From Siphonodentalium dalli (Eukaryota > Mollusca > Scaphopoda > Gadilida > Siphonodentaliidae): a DNA stretch of 64,000 bases. The notes beneath the pieces are model-generated. The model saw only the letters and a program-made list of their open reading frames with translations. It did not search any database and was not told the origin of the DNA. Positions 1 to 10,284 of this stretch are shown here, piece by piece. Position 1 is the first letter of the stretch, and the number at the start of each line of letters is the position of its first letter. Location of the stretch: NCBI GenBank assembly GCA_032622095.1, contig CP136063.1:68091897-68155896 (forward strand). Reading direction: 5' to 3'. The translations under genes were made by a program, and so were the position numbers.

Positions 1-129
1 CTCTGCATGAACCCCTTTGGGGTTCATGCAGTTTGCTGAATTTTTCTTGCGTTCAATAAATAATAGACCATTCCAATGTATGCATCTATATCTTGAGTGG
101 CAGAGTCCATTTAGTATAGATTGGGTTAA
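1..129. repeat. Family N remnant (TTAA element, right half)
   Basis: Starts with a short palindrome around cccctttgggg and ends in tttagtatagattgggttaa. The last 60 bases match the right half of the complete N element at 51824-52092, including the 'ccattccaa' and 'catttagtata' segments. The left part is outside the window. Confidence 0.5.
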
Positions 130-328
130 CAAACAGCCTAAAGGGGCCCCAAGGCATATTCAGTTGGTTCATTCAAAATTAACATAAAAATTTGTAAAAC
201 AATTAGCATCAACATCAACATGAAATAATAGAATGACTTTGTTCTTATTTTCGTTTGTCAAAATTATGTTAACTTTATTGTTACTGTGTAATTGCCGAAA
301 AAAAGTCCAATTAGTCCAATAAGATACC

Positions 329-1716
329 AAAGTTTAAAGATATGGGTGGCGTTGGCTGTGGGTATGCTGTTAAAATATTCAACTCCGTCAAAAACCGCCA
401 TAAACAGAAATAATAGTAAAATATAGACATACCTTGTTCTTATAGCAATCAGAAATATGGCATAAACAGTATGTTATTATGCCCCCGACTTGAAGTCGGT
501 GGGTATATAGTCTACGTACGTCCGTCCGTACAAACATTTTGCATTATTGTTCAGCAACCGCTTGGCAGATTTAGCTGTTATTTGGTATGGTGATAGAGCA
601 GCATGAGGGAACAGCTACATGCATAACGCTGGTTTCGTCCACCCATTTTCACCAGAGTTATGGTCCTTTTTTTACTTAGAAAATTTATTTTTTCTCTTGT
701 TTTTTGGGGTTTCCAGATGATAGCTTGAGCTTTGGTGGTATTATTGAAAATCCCGTATTTTTGTGGACCAGTTATATGAAAATACATGTCAAGTGCGAAT
801 TTGGGTATGATCTGATGATTTTTGCCAGAGTTATGGCCCTTTTTCAACTTAGAAAATTTCAATTTTGTCCGTCCGTACAAACATTTTGCATTATTTTTCA
901 GCAACCGCTTGGCAGATTTAGCTGATATTTGGTATGGTCATAGAGCAGCATAGGGGAACAGCTACATGCATAGCGCGAGTTTCGTCCACCCATTTTCACC
1001 GGAGTTATGGCACTTTTTTTTACTGAGCTTTGGTCATACGATTGCAAATCCCGTATTTTTGTGGATCAGTTATATGAAAATACATGTCAAGTGCGAATTT
1101 GGGTATGATCTGATGATTTTTGCCAGAGTTATGGCCCTTTTTTCAACTTAGAAAATTAGAATTTTTGCTTGTTTTGGGGTTTCCGGATCGCTTGTTTTTG
1201 GGTTTCCGGAATTTCTAGTATGAACTTCTTTTGGAATGGTCATATATACCTGCTCGGATATCCGCAGTTTCGTCCATGCTTAATCCGAATTGCTACAGTC
1301 GGGGGCAAATGCCACGCGACAGCGTACCTCTTGTTGTCAAATGTTGTTCCTTTGTTATGTAGACAAAAGCAAAAAACGTTACAGAACCTGGCTTTTGTTT
1401 AGATCCGGATATGGTAAATATAAAAAGGTTATTTGTTACTGTTTTCCTGATATGGAAATAATAAAGAGCGTTTGTATCATTTGTGTGTGATTAACCAATA
1501 GAATTGCGCTGTGTTATGTAAACAGAAGCAAAACTTCTGCAACACGAGGAGGCTCTTGTTTACATACACCATCATACATCTTGGCGACAATATACTATTT
1601 ACGCGCTGATTATGTTTTGCATATGAATAAAACTATATATATTTTAATATTCCTTCGGTTGATGGCGATTTGAACAAATATGAATATTTCTGCAACGAAT
1701 GCCGCCCGTGCCTTTG
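329..1716. repeat. Family L palindromic element, itself interrupted
   Basis: The arms match the intact L copy at 51436-51813: 'gtgggtatgctgttaaaat' and 'aatatagacata' on the left, and 'gttatgtagacaaaag' and 'ccgcccgtgcctttgat' on the right. The centre is displaced by the G element at 481-1306. Confidence 0.55.
481..1306. mobile_element. Family G element, 826 bp, GCCCCCGACT ends
   Basis: Terminal inverted repeats are GCCCCCGACT at the left edge and AGTCGGGGGC at the right edge. Inside are two to three degenerate tandem blocks of about 300 bp with 'ccgtccgtac', 'ttcagcaaccgcttggcag' and 'ttttcaccggagttatggc', a style repeated near 46.8-48.6 kb. The small open frames (for example 704-925 and 966-1151) are just these repeats read through. 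No transposase is visible. Confidence 0.5.
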
Positions 1717-1940
1717 ATCAAAACTTTGTAAACATCGGAAAAGGTCAAAGCATTAAAAAATATTCTGAAAGTCATATTCAGACGAAAATATTTTAACTTA
1801 GTACACATTTAGAATTATCAATAATGAATATAAGAACAAATTTTATCTATTCTCCATCGTCTTCTTTGTGGTGATATTTTTTCAGCGTTATATATTTTTT
1901 CCACATTTACCCACTGTGAGTGCCAAATTGGGTATCTTTA

Positions 1941-2138
1941 GGCCTCATCTTCTCTGGAAAGTTTCTTTATTATCAAATTTCTATAGAAACTTCTTCACAT
2001 AGCAGATGATACCATGCACAATGAGGTCCCTTAGTGGGTGAATTTGGTGAAGCTAACCCGATATGCGGGATAGCGTCACTAAAGTCACCCTTTGGGGACC
2101 TCATTCTGCAAATTACAGGCACACTAAACTCAGGCTTG
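1941..2138. repeat. Family A palindromic MITE, 5'-truncated
   Basis: Contains the family A core: gaggtcccttagtgggtgaat, then the inverted caccctttggggacctcatt. It ends with the terminal 'caggcacactaaactcaggcttg'. The start is in the long-variant spacer ('ggcctcatcttctctggaaag'). Confidence 0.7.
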
Positions 2139-2754
2139 CTTTTAACCTAGTAACGAGATTTTGTGTTCTGGTATACAGAGGTATACAGACTTTATATTCT
2201 CTAGAAAAATTAAATCGATTAGCCGTTTTTCACACAAATTTACAAACATTTGCACAGGGTTGGTTTCCTCTGGAGGAGCAGTGTGTCCCTTTTAGGGCCC
2301 TTTTCTACTAGCACATATTTCCCCTCTTGACACATTCCCATACCTAATCCACAAATTAATGGCATATGTTTATCTCCAATAAATAAAATCAACAGTGAAA
2401 TGGCTAACGAAAATAATTTAATTTTCGTTTATTTGACAAAGTTGACCATTTTATGAAACAAATTCTTTCTAAGGACACACACATCAACAGTTATTCTGAA
2501 AGATATCGAAGTGTACATTCTACCTGGTTACGTCGCAATTATGTTGTTAAAAAAAGCATGTTGCTATCCCAATTATTATGGGCTGATTTGACAATACATA
2601 CATGTATTAGATATTTGTTGTTTGTTGCATGGCCCGAGATATTCCCCCAGCGGCTACAGGGATTCCATTTCCACAACTCCTAGCAAAAACCCTGGATGAC
2701 AGTCAGTTTTCTCATTACCATTGCCATATCTTTTCCTCCCACTAAGTACCTATT
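2139..2754. other. AGO intron, nothing recognised
   Basis: AT-rich sequence within the presumed Argonaute intron. The small open frames at 2063-2311 and 2453-2683 have no recognisable domain and no flanking splice-site logic. No upstream AGO exon (MID or early PIWI) was found here by reading. Confidence 0.5.
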
Positions 2755-3025
2755 ATAATATTTCTTTATTCTTCCCACAGGGTACCAATGTCCGTCACAT
2801 TACTGCATTTTGAAAGCCTGTAAGGTGCCATTTAACAATCATATTATAATATTTCTTTATTCCTCCCATATGGTACCAATCTCCGTTACATTACTGCATT
2901 TTGAATGCCTATAAGGTGCTATTTAACAATCATAATATTTCTTTATTCCTCCCATATGGTACCAATCTCCGTCACATTACTGCATTTTGAACACCTGTAA
3001 GGTGCCAGTTAACAATCATATTATT
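2755..3025 (+). repeat. Tandem array of decoy AGO exon starts
   Basis: Three units of about 86-91 bp, each beginning with a 'tttctttattc' pyrimidine tract and then GGTACCAAT.TCCGT.ACATTAC. They start at 2781, 2872 and 2958. The motif copies the acceptor region and first 20-odd bases of the real AGO exons at 3705 and 3961 (GGTACCAGTCGTCCGTCACA). All units diverge after the first 25 bases. A fourth, weaker copy (GGATACCAGTCATC) sits at about 3653, after the inserted element P. Confidence 0.65.
2781..2819 (+). pseudogene. Candidate poison exon of Argonaute
   Basis: The first unit of the decoy array is the only one that keeps an AG acceptor ('cttcccacag') and also has a strong donor-like CCT|GTAAGG. 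The enclosed 39 nt would be spliced in phase 0, the phase needed before the real exon at 3705. It reads G-T-N-V-R-H-I-T and reaches TGA at codon 11. Inclusion would truncate AGO before the catalytic His. Units 2 and 3 have lost the AG. Whether it is ever spliced is unknown. Confidence 0.35.
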
Positions 3026-3623
3026 AGACTTTCATTTTTAGAAAATGTAGACACGCAGAGTCCCGCTCGCTGGGTTTTGGCCAGGCGCGTGGTTTCTATC
3101 AAGATAAAATAAACAGTGGAAATACATTCATAAATGCCACGTAATTGAATTAGTTTACTCACGATCGATGTCCAGTGAATCTCTTTGATGGTTTAACACT
3201 GCTTAATCCACTATCCATAAGCACAAGTGAATGTTACACACTGTTTTATATTGTACATGCTCCTATATTAATTGTAATTCATAATTATTAATAAGGAATC
3301 AATTTAATATTCCGATTCCATGCTGACGGAATAAATATCAACATCTCCCGGCCACGTGGTCTCGCTTTGATTTTCCAGGAATTTATGTGACATCATAAGC
3401 CATACATAGAAATGTATTTTTAGTTTTGAATAATTCAGTATCAGACAGATAGTGCATTCGACACGTCACAACGTGTGACCTCGTCTGGGTAGACACTGAC
3501 AATAGCGTTATCAGGTTCGCTCTCTGTATTTGGCCTAGGTGCGCGATCGCTCGCTCGCTGGTTTTCAATTTTAGCCGCGCGATGGTGCGCAAGATCGATC
3601 GCGCGCCTCAAAAATGAAAGTCT
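3026..3623. mobile_element. Family P TIR element, ~598 bp
   Basis: Inverted ends AGACTTTCATTTTT and AAAAATGAAAGTCT bound about 600 bp inserted in the decoy-exon array. The subterminal regions are unusually GC-rich and rich in CGATCG/GCGCGC ('gcgcgatcgctcgctcgctg', 'gatcgatcgcgcgcc') compared with the AT-rich surroundings. The open frame at 3383-3592 has no recognisable similarity. Confidence 0.55.
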
Positions 3624-3704
3624 GCATTATAATATTTCTTTATTCCTACCATAAGGATACCAGTCATCAATCACAATTATCATGATTCTTTATTCCTTCC
3701 ATAG

Positions 3705-3904
3705 GGTACCAGTCGTCCGTCACATTACCATGTTTTATGGGACGACGCTAATTTCTCTGCTGATGAACTACAGCTCCTAACATATCAGTTATGCCACACA
3801 TACGTCCGGTGCACGAGGAGCGTGTCTGTACCAGCCCCAGCTTACTACGCTCATTTAGTCGCCTTCCGTGCTAGATATCACTTGGTTGACAAAGAACATG
3901 ACAG
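3705..3904 (+). CDS. AGO: Argonaute penultimate exon, copy a (PIWI end)
   Basis: Encodes the end of the PIWI domain of an AGO-clade Argonaute, the small-RNA-guided protein of the RNA-induced silencing complex. Reading from GGT ACC gives [14 protein letters not shown], then [35 protein letters not shown] and DKEHD. This matches animal AGO1-4 almost residue for residue. The H in YYAHLVAF is the last member of the DEDH slicer tetrad (H807 in human AGO2). The R in AFRARYH is the 5'-phosphate contact (R812). The exon starts after 'cttccatag' in phase 0 and ends at ACAG|gtattg after two bases of a codon. Both last exons begin with the single base that completes a serine. Copy a reads WDDANF where copy b and vertebrates have WDDN plus a basic residue. 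At 200 nt the two copies cannot be joined in frame. Confidence 0.93.
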
Positions 3905-3960
3905 GTATTGTAAACTTATTATTCAATCACAATTATCATGATTCTTTATTCCTTCCATAG

Positions 3961-4160
3961 GGTACAAGTCGTCCGTCACATTACCATGTTTTATGGGACG
4001 ACAATAAGTTCTCTGCTGATGAACTACAGCTCCTAACATATCAGTTATGCCACACATACGTCCGGTGCACGAGGAGCGTGTCTGTACCAGCCCCAGCTTA
4101 CTACGCTCATTTAGTCGCCTTCCGTGCTAGATATCACTTGGTTGAAAAAGAACATGACAG
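3961..4160 (+). CDS. AGO: Argonaute penultimate exon, copy b (PIWI end)
   Basis: Second copy of the 200-nt PIWI exon, with the same acceptor ('ccttccatag') and donor (ACAG|gtattg). It encodes the same PIWI end, with the catalytic His and phosphate-binding Arg intact. It differs from copy a by WDDNKF for WDDANF, by VEKEHD for VDKEHD, and by one silent base. Starting in phase 0 and ending in phase 2, it can replace copy a but cannot follow it without a frameshift, so use should be mutually exclusive. The intact frame and consensus splice sites argue against a dead copy. The 56-bp gap between copies is short for an intron and may itself prevent a-to-b splicing. An inverted copy of the 3' part of this exon lies at 11585-11747. 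Confidence 0.92.
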
Positions 4161-4218
4161 GTATTGTAAACTTATTATTCTAATTCATGGGCACCGGAGA
4201 AGTTATACAACAGGCATA

Positions 4219-4500
4219 CCCCCCCCCCCCCCCAATTTTTTATCATTTTTTTAAAATAAATGTTTCTTACAATTTTTAGGACATAAAATAAAAAACATCC
4301 ATTACCCTGCAGGGAGCCCCACACATATATAGAAGCATATAGAAGAGTGTCGTCTGCTCATGTTTGTATGGGGCTCTGTATGGGTGAAATTATAAAATTG
4401 TTAAAGAATACAAGAAAAAATTATTAAAATTGTAAAAAAATTGTTAGGCCAATGCATTCTCTTATATATGCGAGGCGACCTATGGCACAGGGTAAAATTT
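4219..4500. repeat. Truncated D element after a C16 run
   Basis: A run of 16 C (4219-4234) is followed by the D core ('aattttttatc', 'accctgcagggagccccaca', 'ggggctctgtatgggtgaaa') and the terminal hairpin half 'cttatatatgcgaggcgacc'. The left arm found in the full D copies (7575-8027 and 11211-11830) is missing where the poly-C stands. The flank to the left ('gttatacaacaggcat') is AGO intron. Confidence 0.7.
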
Positions 4501-4548
4501 TATGTGCCTCCCTTGCCCTGTTCACCTATCCCGTGCCCCTGGACTACT

Positions 4549-4903
4549 TAATAAATAATAATGATGGAGCTTATATAGGGCCTATCCCTGCGAGGGCCCT
4601 AAGCGCTTCACATTATTACTCCAGCTGTTGAGTAATGCCAAGTTTTCTGCATGCTGCCATTGTGGCGCTTCACAAGATTGCACTCGGCTTACACTTAACC
4701 AACAACCAGGTCCCTATTTCTCGTCTAGGTACGACAGTACAAGCGAACACAGTACAAGTGACCATGCCCAAGGATCACAACCTGGCGCGAGATTTGAAAC
4801 GGCGTGTGGCTATATACAATAGTCCACCGGCGGGCGCGAACTCACGCCGGTGCATTAACACCATTACAAGTCCGACACTCTAACCACTGGGCTACCGCTT
4901 CCA
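4549..4903 (-). repeat. tRNA-derived SINE
   Basis: On the minus strand from about 4903, the sequence begins like a tRNA: GCGGTAGCCCAGTGGTTAGA (box A TAGCCCAGTGG), then TCGGACTTGTAATG (TGT in the anticodon position, Thr-like) and a degenerate box B 'GAGTTCGCGCCC'. The body ends in a conserved-looking tail, 'aagcgcttagggccctcgca' then 'tataagctcc', and an A/T-rich terminus. This is RNA polymerase III-type SINE structure. It is not a functional tRNA because the cloverleaf is degraded. Confidence 0.65.
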
Positions 4904-4913
4904 CATTTATAAC

Positions 4914-5150
4914 CAAGCCTTGAAATAGTGTGTCTGTCATTTGCAAAATGAGGTCCCCAGAGGGTGAATTTAGTGCTACCCTGCATAGCGGGCTAGCATC
5001 ACCAAATTCACCCTCTTGGAACGTCATTCTGCTGGGGTGTAAACCGAATGAGGTCACCAGAGGGTGAATTGGTGATGCTAGCCTGCTATGCGGGGTGGCA
5101 TCACTAAATTCACCCTCTGGGGACCTCATTCTGCAAATGACAGATACTAA
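4914..5150. repeat. Family A double-hairpin MITE
   Basis: Begins caagccttgaaatagtgtgt. Two gaggtcc...ggacctc hairpins follow, separated by 'ctggggtgtaaac'. It ends in 'gcaaatgacagatact', with the final aaggcttg lost. Confidence 0.8.
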
Positions 5151-5462
5151 AGGAAACAATAGTAATTTAATAATAAAAAAAGAGGGTATTTTTGCCGTTT
5201 TAAAACGTTAAGGCCCCTAATAATAGTACCCTCGCAACACAGATCATTGTCGGCTATTTATCCAATTTCAAATCAGGTCAAAGCAGCAGGTTTGACAAAT
5301 TTTGTTATTTCTTTAAAAAAAAACTGTTTACTGAACATTCTGAAAATTCTTGTTGTTTTGTGGAAACTGGAATTTCCTTCTGTATGATAAAAGTGTCTAT
5401 CTTGTAATTGGAGGAATCTTCTGTATGAATCATTCTGGTCTTCCCTGCACATAACATAATTA

Positions 5463-5710
5463 TTAACCCTTCCATGACTGGAGCTTCCTGAATTTTTGGT
5501 GAAAACCCTGTTTCAATTCGTTCTCTTACAGGGAGCCTCTCATATATAAGAGAATACATTGGCCTAACAATATTTGCCTTGACCTTGTAGGTCAGTGCAA
5601 TTCTCTTAAATATGCAAGGTTTCCTATGGAAGACTGTCATATATAAGGGAATGCACTTGCACAGGGTATTTTAATGCTGCACCAGCACAGCTCCGTCATG
5701 AAAGGGTTAA
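5463..5710. mobile_element. Family C-iv piggyBac-like MITE (TTAA)
   Basis: TTAA-flanked. Left end CCCTTCCATGACTGGAGCTT, right end 'agctccgtcatgaaaggg'. Two 'tatataagagaa' hairpins lie inside. Confidence 0.8.
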
Positions 5711-5817
5711 TTAACAAAAATGGTAATTGAGTTCACAACATAAATATATGGCTTTAAAAGCTAGCTGGGTTGTCCATTTTCTGCTGATACGCAGCCATGA
5801 AAGGGTTAAACACTGAC

Positions 5818-6997
5818 CAAGCCTTGAAATAGTGGTGTTTGTCATTTATAGAATGAGGTCCCCAGAGGGTGAATTTAGTGATAGTACCCCACATTGCGGG
5901 CTAGCGTCACGAATTAACCCTCTGGGGACCCCATTCTGCTTACACCTCAGCAGAATGAGGTTCCCAGAGGGTGAATTTGGTGATGCTAGCCCGCTATGTG
6001 GGGTAGCATCATTAAATTCACCCTCTGGGGTAGGGTTGCCACGACTATGAGTTTTCATAATCGACTAATCGACCGCTATAGTCGACGGTTAGTCGATTAA
6101 TCGTTTATATATGTGGCCTATATTGCACCCAGTCTGAACACAGTTATAAACTGTTAATCAGCAGGCTTGTCATTCTGAGGCACCCACCCCATCATCGGCC
6201 ACCTAAACTCAAATTTATGCAGCACGTAAACGCCCTCCTCATCGCTATTGCCGCGGACGAGAATTGTTTTAAAAATCTGTCCAGTCAATCAATGTTACCC
6301 CGTGAACATGTATCGCGGTCACGGCACCAAAACATGAAAGCATGCGGAATTGTCGCATACTTATTGAAAACGGACTATAGTTATGTTTGCAGAAAAATCC
6401 CATTGTGTACCGATTGCGTCACCTGACACATTATTTTAGTTCTGTTATTCAAAGTGCATGCAACGCATCGTGCAGTGCGGTAATGGGGTGAGGGGGTATA
6501 TACGTTACCAAGTTGGAGAATGTAATGTATGTAGTACTAATAAGTGATGACACCAACTTGTTATTAACTGTCTAGTAACACTGAACATTCCATGTCCCGC
6601 GAATTTTGTGACTTTGTCAATTATTATCAATAATGGTGAACGTTTTACAGTATGAAATTTGAAAAAAAACAAATATATAGATGAGTCCCATGCACGTCGT
6701 CCATTTTTGGATATGTTGATCGCTAATTACAGATCCATAGGAAGATAGGTTTACATTTAAACATAATATATAAACAGTGGCAAGTCTGTAACACGACATC
6801 AAAGGCACACCGAACCCTTTGAAGATGACCGCCAAACGTTGGCTGCGTTATCAAAGGAAGCCGCATCAGAAGTGGCGACAGTAGGCTACAGGTTGTCAGG
6901 TGGTAAATTGTGCTACATACACTGTTAACTTTTACTTCTTCTAGGCATGGTATTTGCGCGTAGTACTGCTTAAATAAACAAACATACCCCACAGCAC

Positions 6998-7033
<36 letters not shown>

Positions 7034-7174
7034 AGTTTGGGCGATTAGTCGACGAAAGTAAATAACCGTCGACTACCACACCTGCCGAAGGTTAGTCGAT
7101 TAATCGAATAATCGTGGCAAGCCTACTCTGGGGACCTCATTCTGCAAATGACAGACACACTATTTCAAGGCTCG
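5818..7174. repeat. Family A MITE split by a hAT element
   Basis: The left part 5818-6030 is a family A double hairpin cut at 'caccctctgggg'. The right part 7126-7174 resumes with 'ctctggggacctcattctgc' and ends 'ctatttcaaggct'. The middle is the hAT element at 6031-7125. Confidence 0.85.
6031..7125. mobile_element. Non-autonomous hAT element, 8-bp TSD
   Basis: Terminal inverted repeats TAGGGTTGCCACGA and TCGTGGCAAGCCTA, with an exact 8-bp target duplication CTCTGGGG at 6023-6030 and 7126-7133. TIR style and TSD length are those of the hAT superfamily. Subterminal 'agtcgattaatcg' repeats are inverted at the two ends. The 1095-bp interior has only short frames (6217-6426 and 6617-6835) without transposase similarity. 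A run of 35 C at 6999-7033 makes the glycine-rich frame at 6723-7079 spurious. Confidence 0.85.
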
Positions 7175-7290
7175 TATGTTTGGAACGCTGGCCTGCTGAG
7201 TGTTGTAAACTTAACTATACTAATTCACTAACTCCGCCGCATTTATTCTTATGGTATCATGAGCAGACCTCACCGAACAGATGTCCCCAT

Positions 7291-7442
7291 CAAGCCTTGA
7301 AACAGTGTGTCTGTCATTTGCAGAATGAGGTCCCCAGAGTGTGAATTTAGTGATGCGAGCCCGCTATGCGGGTTAGCATCACTAAATTCACCCTCTGGGG
7401 ACCTCATTCTGCAAATGACAGGCACACTTATTTCAAGGCTTG
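7291..7442. repeat. Family A single-hairpin MITE
   Basis: Complete short form: caagccttgaaacagtgtgt, one gaggtcc...ggacctc hairpin, 'cacttatttcaaggcttg'. Confidence 0.85.
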
Positions 7443-7574
7443 GTCCCCATTTATGATAAAAATTCATCGGTCTGAAAAATAACCCTCGGAGGAAATCTGC
7501 GATCAATGCCAATGTGAACCCCATCTACAGGGCAAGGTGTTGATCCTCACCTTATAATTAATATTTTATTAAAT

Positions 7575-8027
7575 GTGACCCCGCCATATCAAATCCAGTC
7601 GTAAGTCGGGATTTTTTTTACCCTGTGCCAATGCATTCTCTTATATATGCGAGTCGACCATAGGTCGCCTCGCATATATAAGAGAATGCATTGGCCTAAC
7701 AATTTTTTATCATTTTTAAAAAATAAATGTTTCTTACAATTTTTAGGACATAAAATAAAAAACATCCATTACCCTGCAGGGAGCCCCACACATATGTAGA
7801 AGCATATAGAAGAGTGTCGTCTGCTCATATTTGTCTGGGGCTCTGTATGGGTGAAATTATAAAATTGTTAAAGAATACAAGAAAAAATTATTAAAATTGT
7901 AAAAAATTGTTAGGCCAATGCATATCATCTTATATATGCGAGGCGACCTATGGTCGACTCGCATATATAAGAGAATGCATTGGCACAGGGTAAAAAAATC
8001 CGGACTGGATTTGATATGGCGGGTCAC
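7575..8027. mobile_element. Family D MITE, full length
   Basis: Ends gtgaccccgccatatcaaat and atttgatatggcgggtcac. Each end is followed by the shared 'cttatatatgcgag' hairpin. The core ('accctgcagggagccccaca') is the one also found truncated at 4219-4500 and expanded at 11211-11830. Confidence 0.85.
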
Positions 8028-8160
8028 AAATATTGTTGGTAACTAACAAATCTATTTTGCCGGATATGATCAAATATTGACTGTATGATTACAAACATTT
8101 CTATAAATTTATCTTGATTAATTGTCTTTGAAACAAATGCTATTGAAGTTTTCAAATGAC

Positions 8161-8407
8161 CGAGACTTGAAATAGTGTGTCTGTCATTTGCATAATGAGG
8201 TCCCCAGAGGGTGAATTAGTGATGCTACCCCGCATAGAGGGCTAGCATCACCAAATTCACCCTCTGGGGACCTCATTCTGCTTACACCTCAGCAGAATGA
8301 GGTCCTTAGAGGGTGATTTGGTGATGCTAGCCTGCTATGTGGCGTAGCATCACTAAATTCACCCTATGGGGACCTCATTCTGCAAATGACAGACATACTA
8401 TTTCAAG
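8161..8407. repeat. Family A double-hairpin MITE
   Basis: Starts 'agacttgaaatagtgtgtct', two hairpins joined by 'gcttacacctcagcagaatg', ends 'gacatactatttcaag'. Confidence 0.85.
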
Positions 8408-8562
8408 TAACCACTTAGCTGTGTCTTCTTGACACCAAAAACGCCAATATCCATAACTGACTTACATGTCACCTTATATTGAAAAAGCTTCACTCTACCG
8501 CTCTCGACTCTACACTCAATAATTATTAACTCATGTCCGGCAAAACATATTACTGTTAATAA

Positions 8563-8810
8563 CCCTTTGAGTGCCAGGTCCGATTTTGTATCAACCCATA
8601 TACCCTGTGCCAATGCATTCTCTTATATATGCGAGTCGACCATAGGTCGCCTCGCATATAAAAGAGAATGCATTGGCTTAACAATTATTATTATTTTTTT
8701 TATTTTTTTTACAAATTTTTACAATTTTAATATATTTATTATATTCTTTAACAGACTTATTGTGTAGGTTTAGGGCCGATAATATCGGCCCCTGGCACTC
8801 AAAGGGTTAA
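8563..8810. mobile_element. Family C-i piggyBac-like MITE
   Basis: CCCTTTGAGTGCCAGGTCCG to 'cccctggcactcaaaggg' then TTAA. The left flank is a mutated TTAA (taataa). One 'cttatatatgcgag' hairpin lies near the left end. Confidence 0.85.
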
Positions 8811-9042
8811 AACTACGAAACGTGAAAACTCTTATTAAAGATGTATCAGGAGTCCAGGTCAATTTATTTACGAAAACTGTTTTTGCTTTCCTTTTATATT
8901 CTATCGTCTTTTGTTTGCAAGTTCCACTGTGAATGAGTGTCAAAATGTTTTACATGTTTATTATGGTTGTCACTCGTCGATTGCATAGTCGAAAAGTACA
9001 TATGACTGAGGCAAACACAAACAAATTCTACACACCCTCAGC

Positions 9043-9262
9043 TACAGTAATGCCCTAATTAATCGACTCCTTTAACCACAGCAGGAATTATGGGTAACTT
9101 TTCAGGATTAGTCGGAAATATGGCTTGTTGCCATTCATTGGAAAGCTCTCGGGGGAGAGCTTTCCGATGAATGGCAACAAGCCATATTTCCGATTAAATC
9201 CTGAAAAGTTAACCATAATTCTGCTGTGGTTAAAGGAGTCGATTAATTAGGGCATTACTGTA
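9043..9262. mobile_element. Family E mariner-like palindromic MITE
   Basis: TACAGTAATGCCC to GGGCATTACTGTA. The whole element is one long inverted repeat about a centre near 9152-9158. TA-bounded ends suggest Tc1/mariner/pogo. Confidence 0.85.
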
Positions 9263-9922
9263 GGTAATAGCCAGGTACAGCCACACATACGTGTAACTTG
9301 TATTGTCATTGCCAACGACAGTCATGTGACTCACAATACCATTTCATAATTGCAAAACTTGTATCAAAGTATGTCGGCGGCGATCCCACTATGATAAGCC
9401 TATCTCTACCACCGAGTTATTGATTAAAGACATATTATGGACTTGTTCGAAGTGCGCGATAAACTTATAAGTTAGTACTCGGGCACTATGCCAACCTGGG
9501 GAATGTATCATTCTACTAAGATCACCGAAAATTTCAAATGAATCGACCATACCACTCCATAGAAAACATCGTCTGAACTACGCTCAATTGTAAATATTTA
9601 CACCTCAATTCGGGACACAACAATCGGCAATAAACTAACACAAAAGATTTTGCCATCTCGAGTCATTGCACTTAATTAATATATGAGAAGGACGGTGTGT
9701 GTTTTAAATTTGGATTAATTATCGGTAAAATATAACAGCTTTGAGCAAGATTATTCTCCATATCTATTTGATCACCCTACCTGAGTTTTTCACATCACTT
9801 TAAAGGTGCTGCTTTACAAGTTGGGCCGATATCTCAAAAACATGTAGCTTCGGCACCATAAAATCACATGACCTTTCCCAACAAGTATATCCATACTAAT
9901 AATGACAGTTTTTATTTTGCAC
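9263..9922. other. AGO intron, nothing recognised
   Basis: AT-rich intronic DNA between an E and a C element. No repeat ends, exons or RNA genes recognised. Confidence 0.5.
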
Positions 9923-10219
9923 TTAACCCTTTGAGTGCCAGGTCCGATTTTTGTATCAACCCATATACCCTGTGCCAATGCATTCTCTTATATATGCGAG
10001 TCGACCATAGGTCGCCTCGCATATATAAGAGAATGCATTGGCCTAACAATTTTTCATCATTTGTTATTATTTTTTACAATTTTTTTACAATTTTTAATAA
10101 TTTTTTTTAAATCTAAAACAAAAAAACAAAAAACAAAATTATTTTTTATTTTTTTAGGCCGATTTAACAGACTGTAAATTAGGGCCGATGAGATCGGCCC
10201 CTGGCACTGAAAGGGTTAA
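9923..10219. mobile_element. Family C-i piggyBac-like MITE (TTAA both sides)
   Basis: TTAA, CCCTTTGAGTGCCAGGTCCG, 'cttatatatgcgag' hairpin, low-complexity T/A centre, 'cccctggcactgaaaggg', TTAA. Confidence 0.9.
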
Positions 10220-10284
10220 CCAATTACTTACTCAAAATACAAGTTACACAAACGCATGGCTCAACCTGGCTATTATTCCTTGGT

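Larger units (their letters stand above)
228..1865. repeat. Family O element split by a nested insertion
   Basis: The outer pieces (about 228-328 and 1717-1865) match, in reverse complement, the uninterrupted O element at 13615-13975. Shared blocks include 'gtccaataagataccaaag' on the left and 'ggaaaaggtcaaagcatt' on the right. The middle is filled by family L, which itself contains family G. Confidence 0.55.
3668..4179 (+). repeat. 256-bp tandem duplication of an AGO exon
   Basis: Two direct copies, 3668-3923 and 3924-4179. Each contains a 37-bp acceptor region, a 200-nt exon and about 19 bp of downstream intron. The intron parts are identical. The exons differ at 5 of 200 positions by my alignment, four of them amino-acid changing, so the duplication is recent or kept homogenised. 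The first copy joins the second without spacer, leaving a 56-bp intron-like gap (3905-3960). Confidence 0.9.

Noticed and set aside
4845-4905. Minus-strand tRNA-Thr
   Set aside because: Box A is good, but the acceptor stem and T-arm do not pair and a SINE body follows; called a SINE instead.
6723-7079. Glycine-rich 118-residue minus-strand frame
   Set aside because: Glycines come from a C35 homopolymer inside a hAT element.
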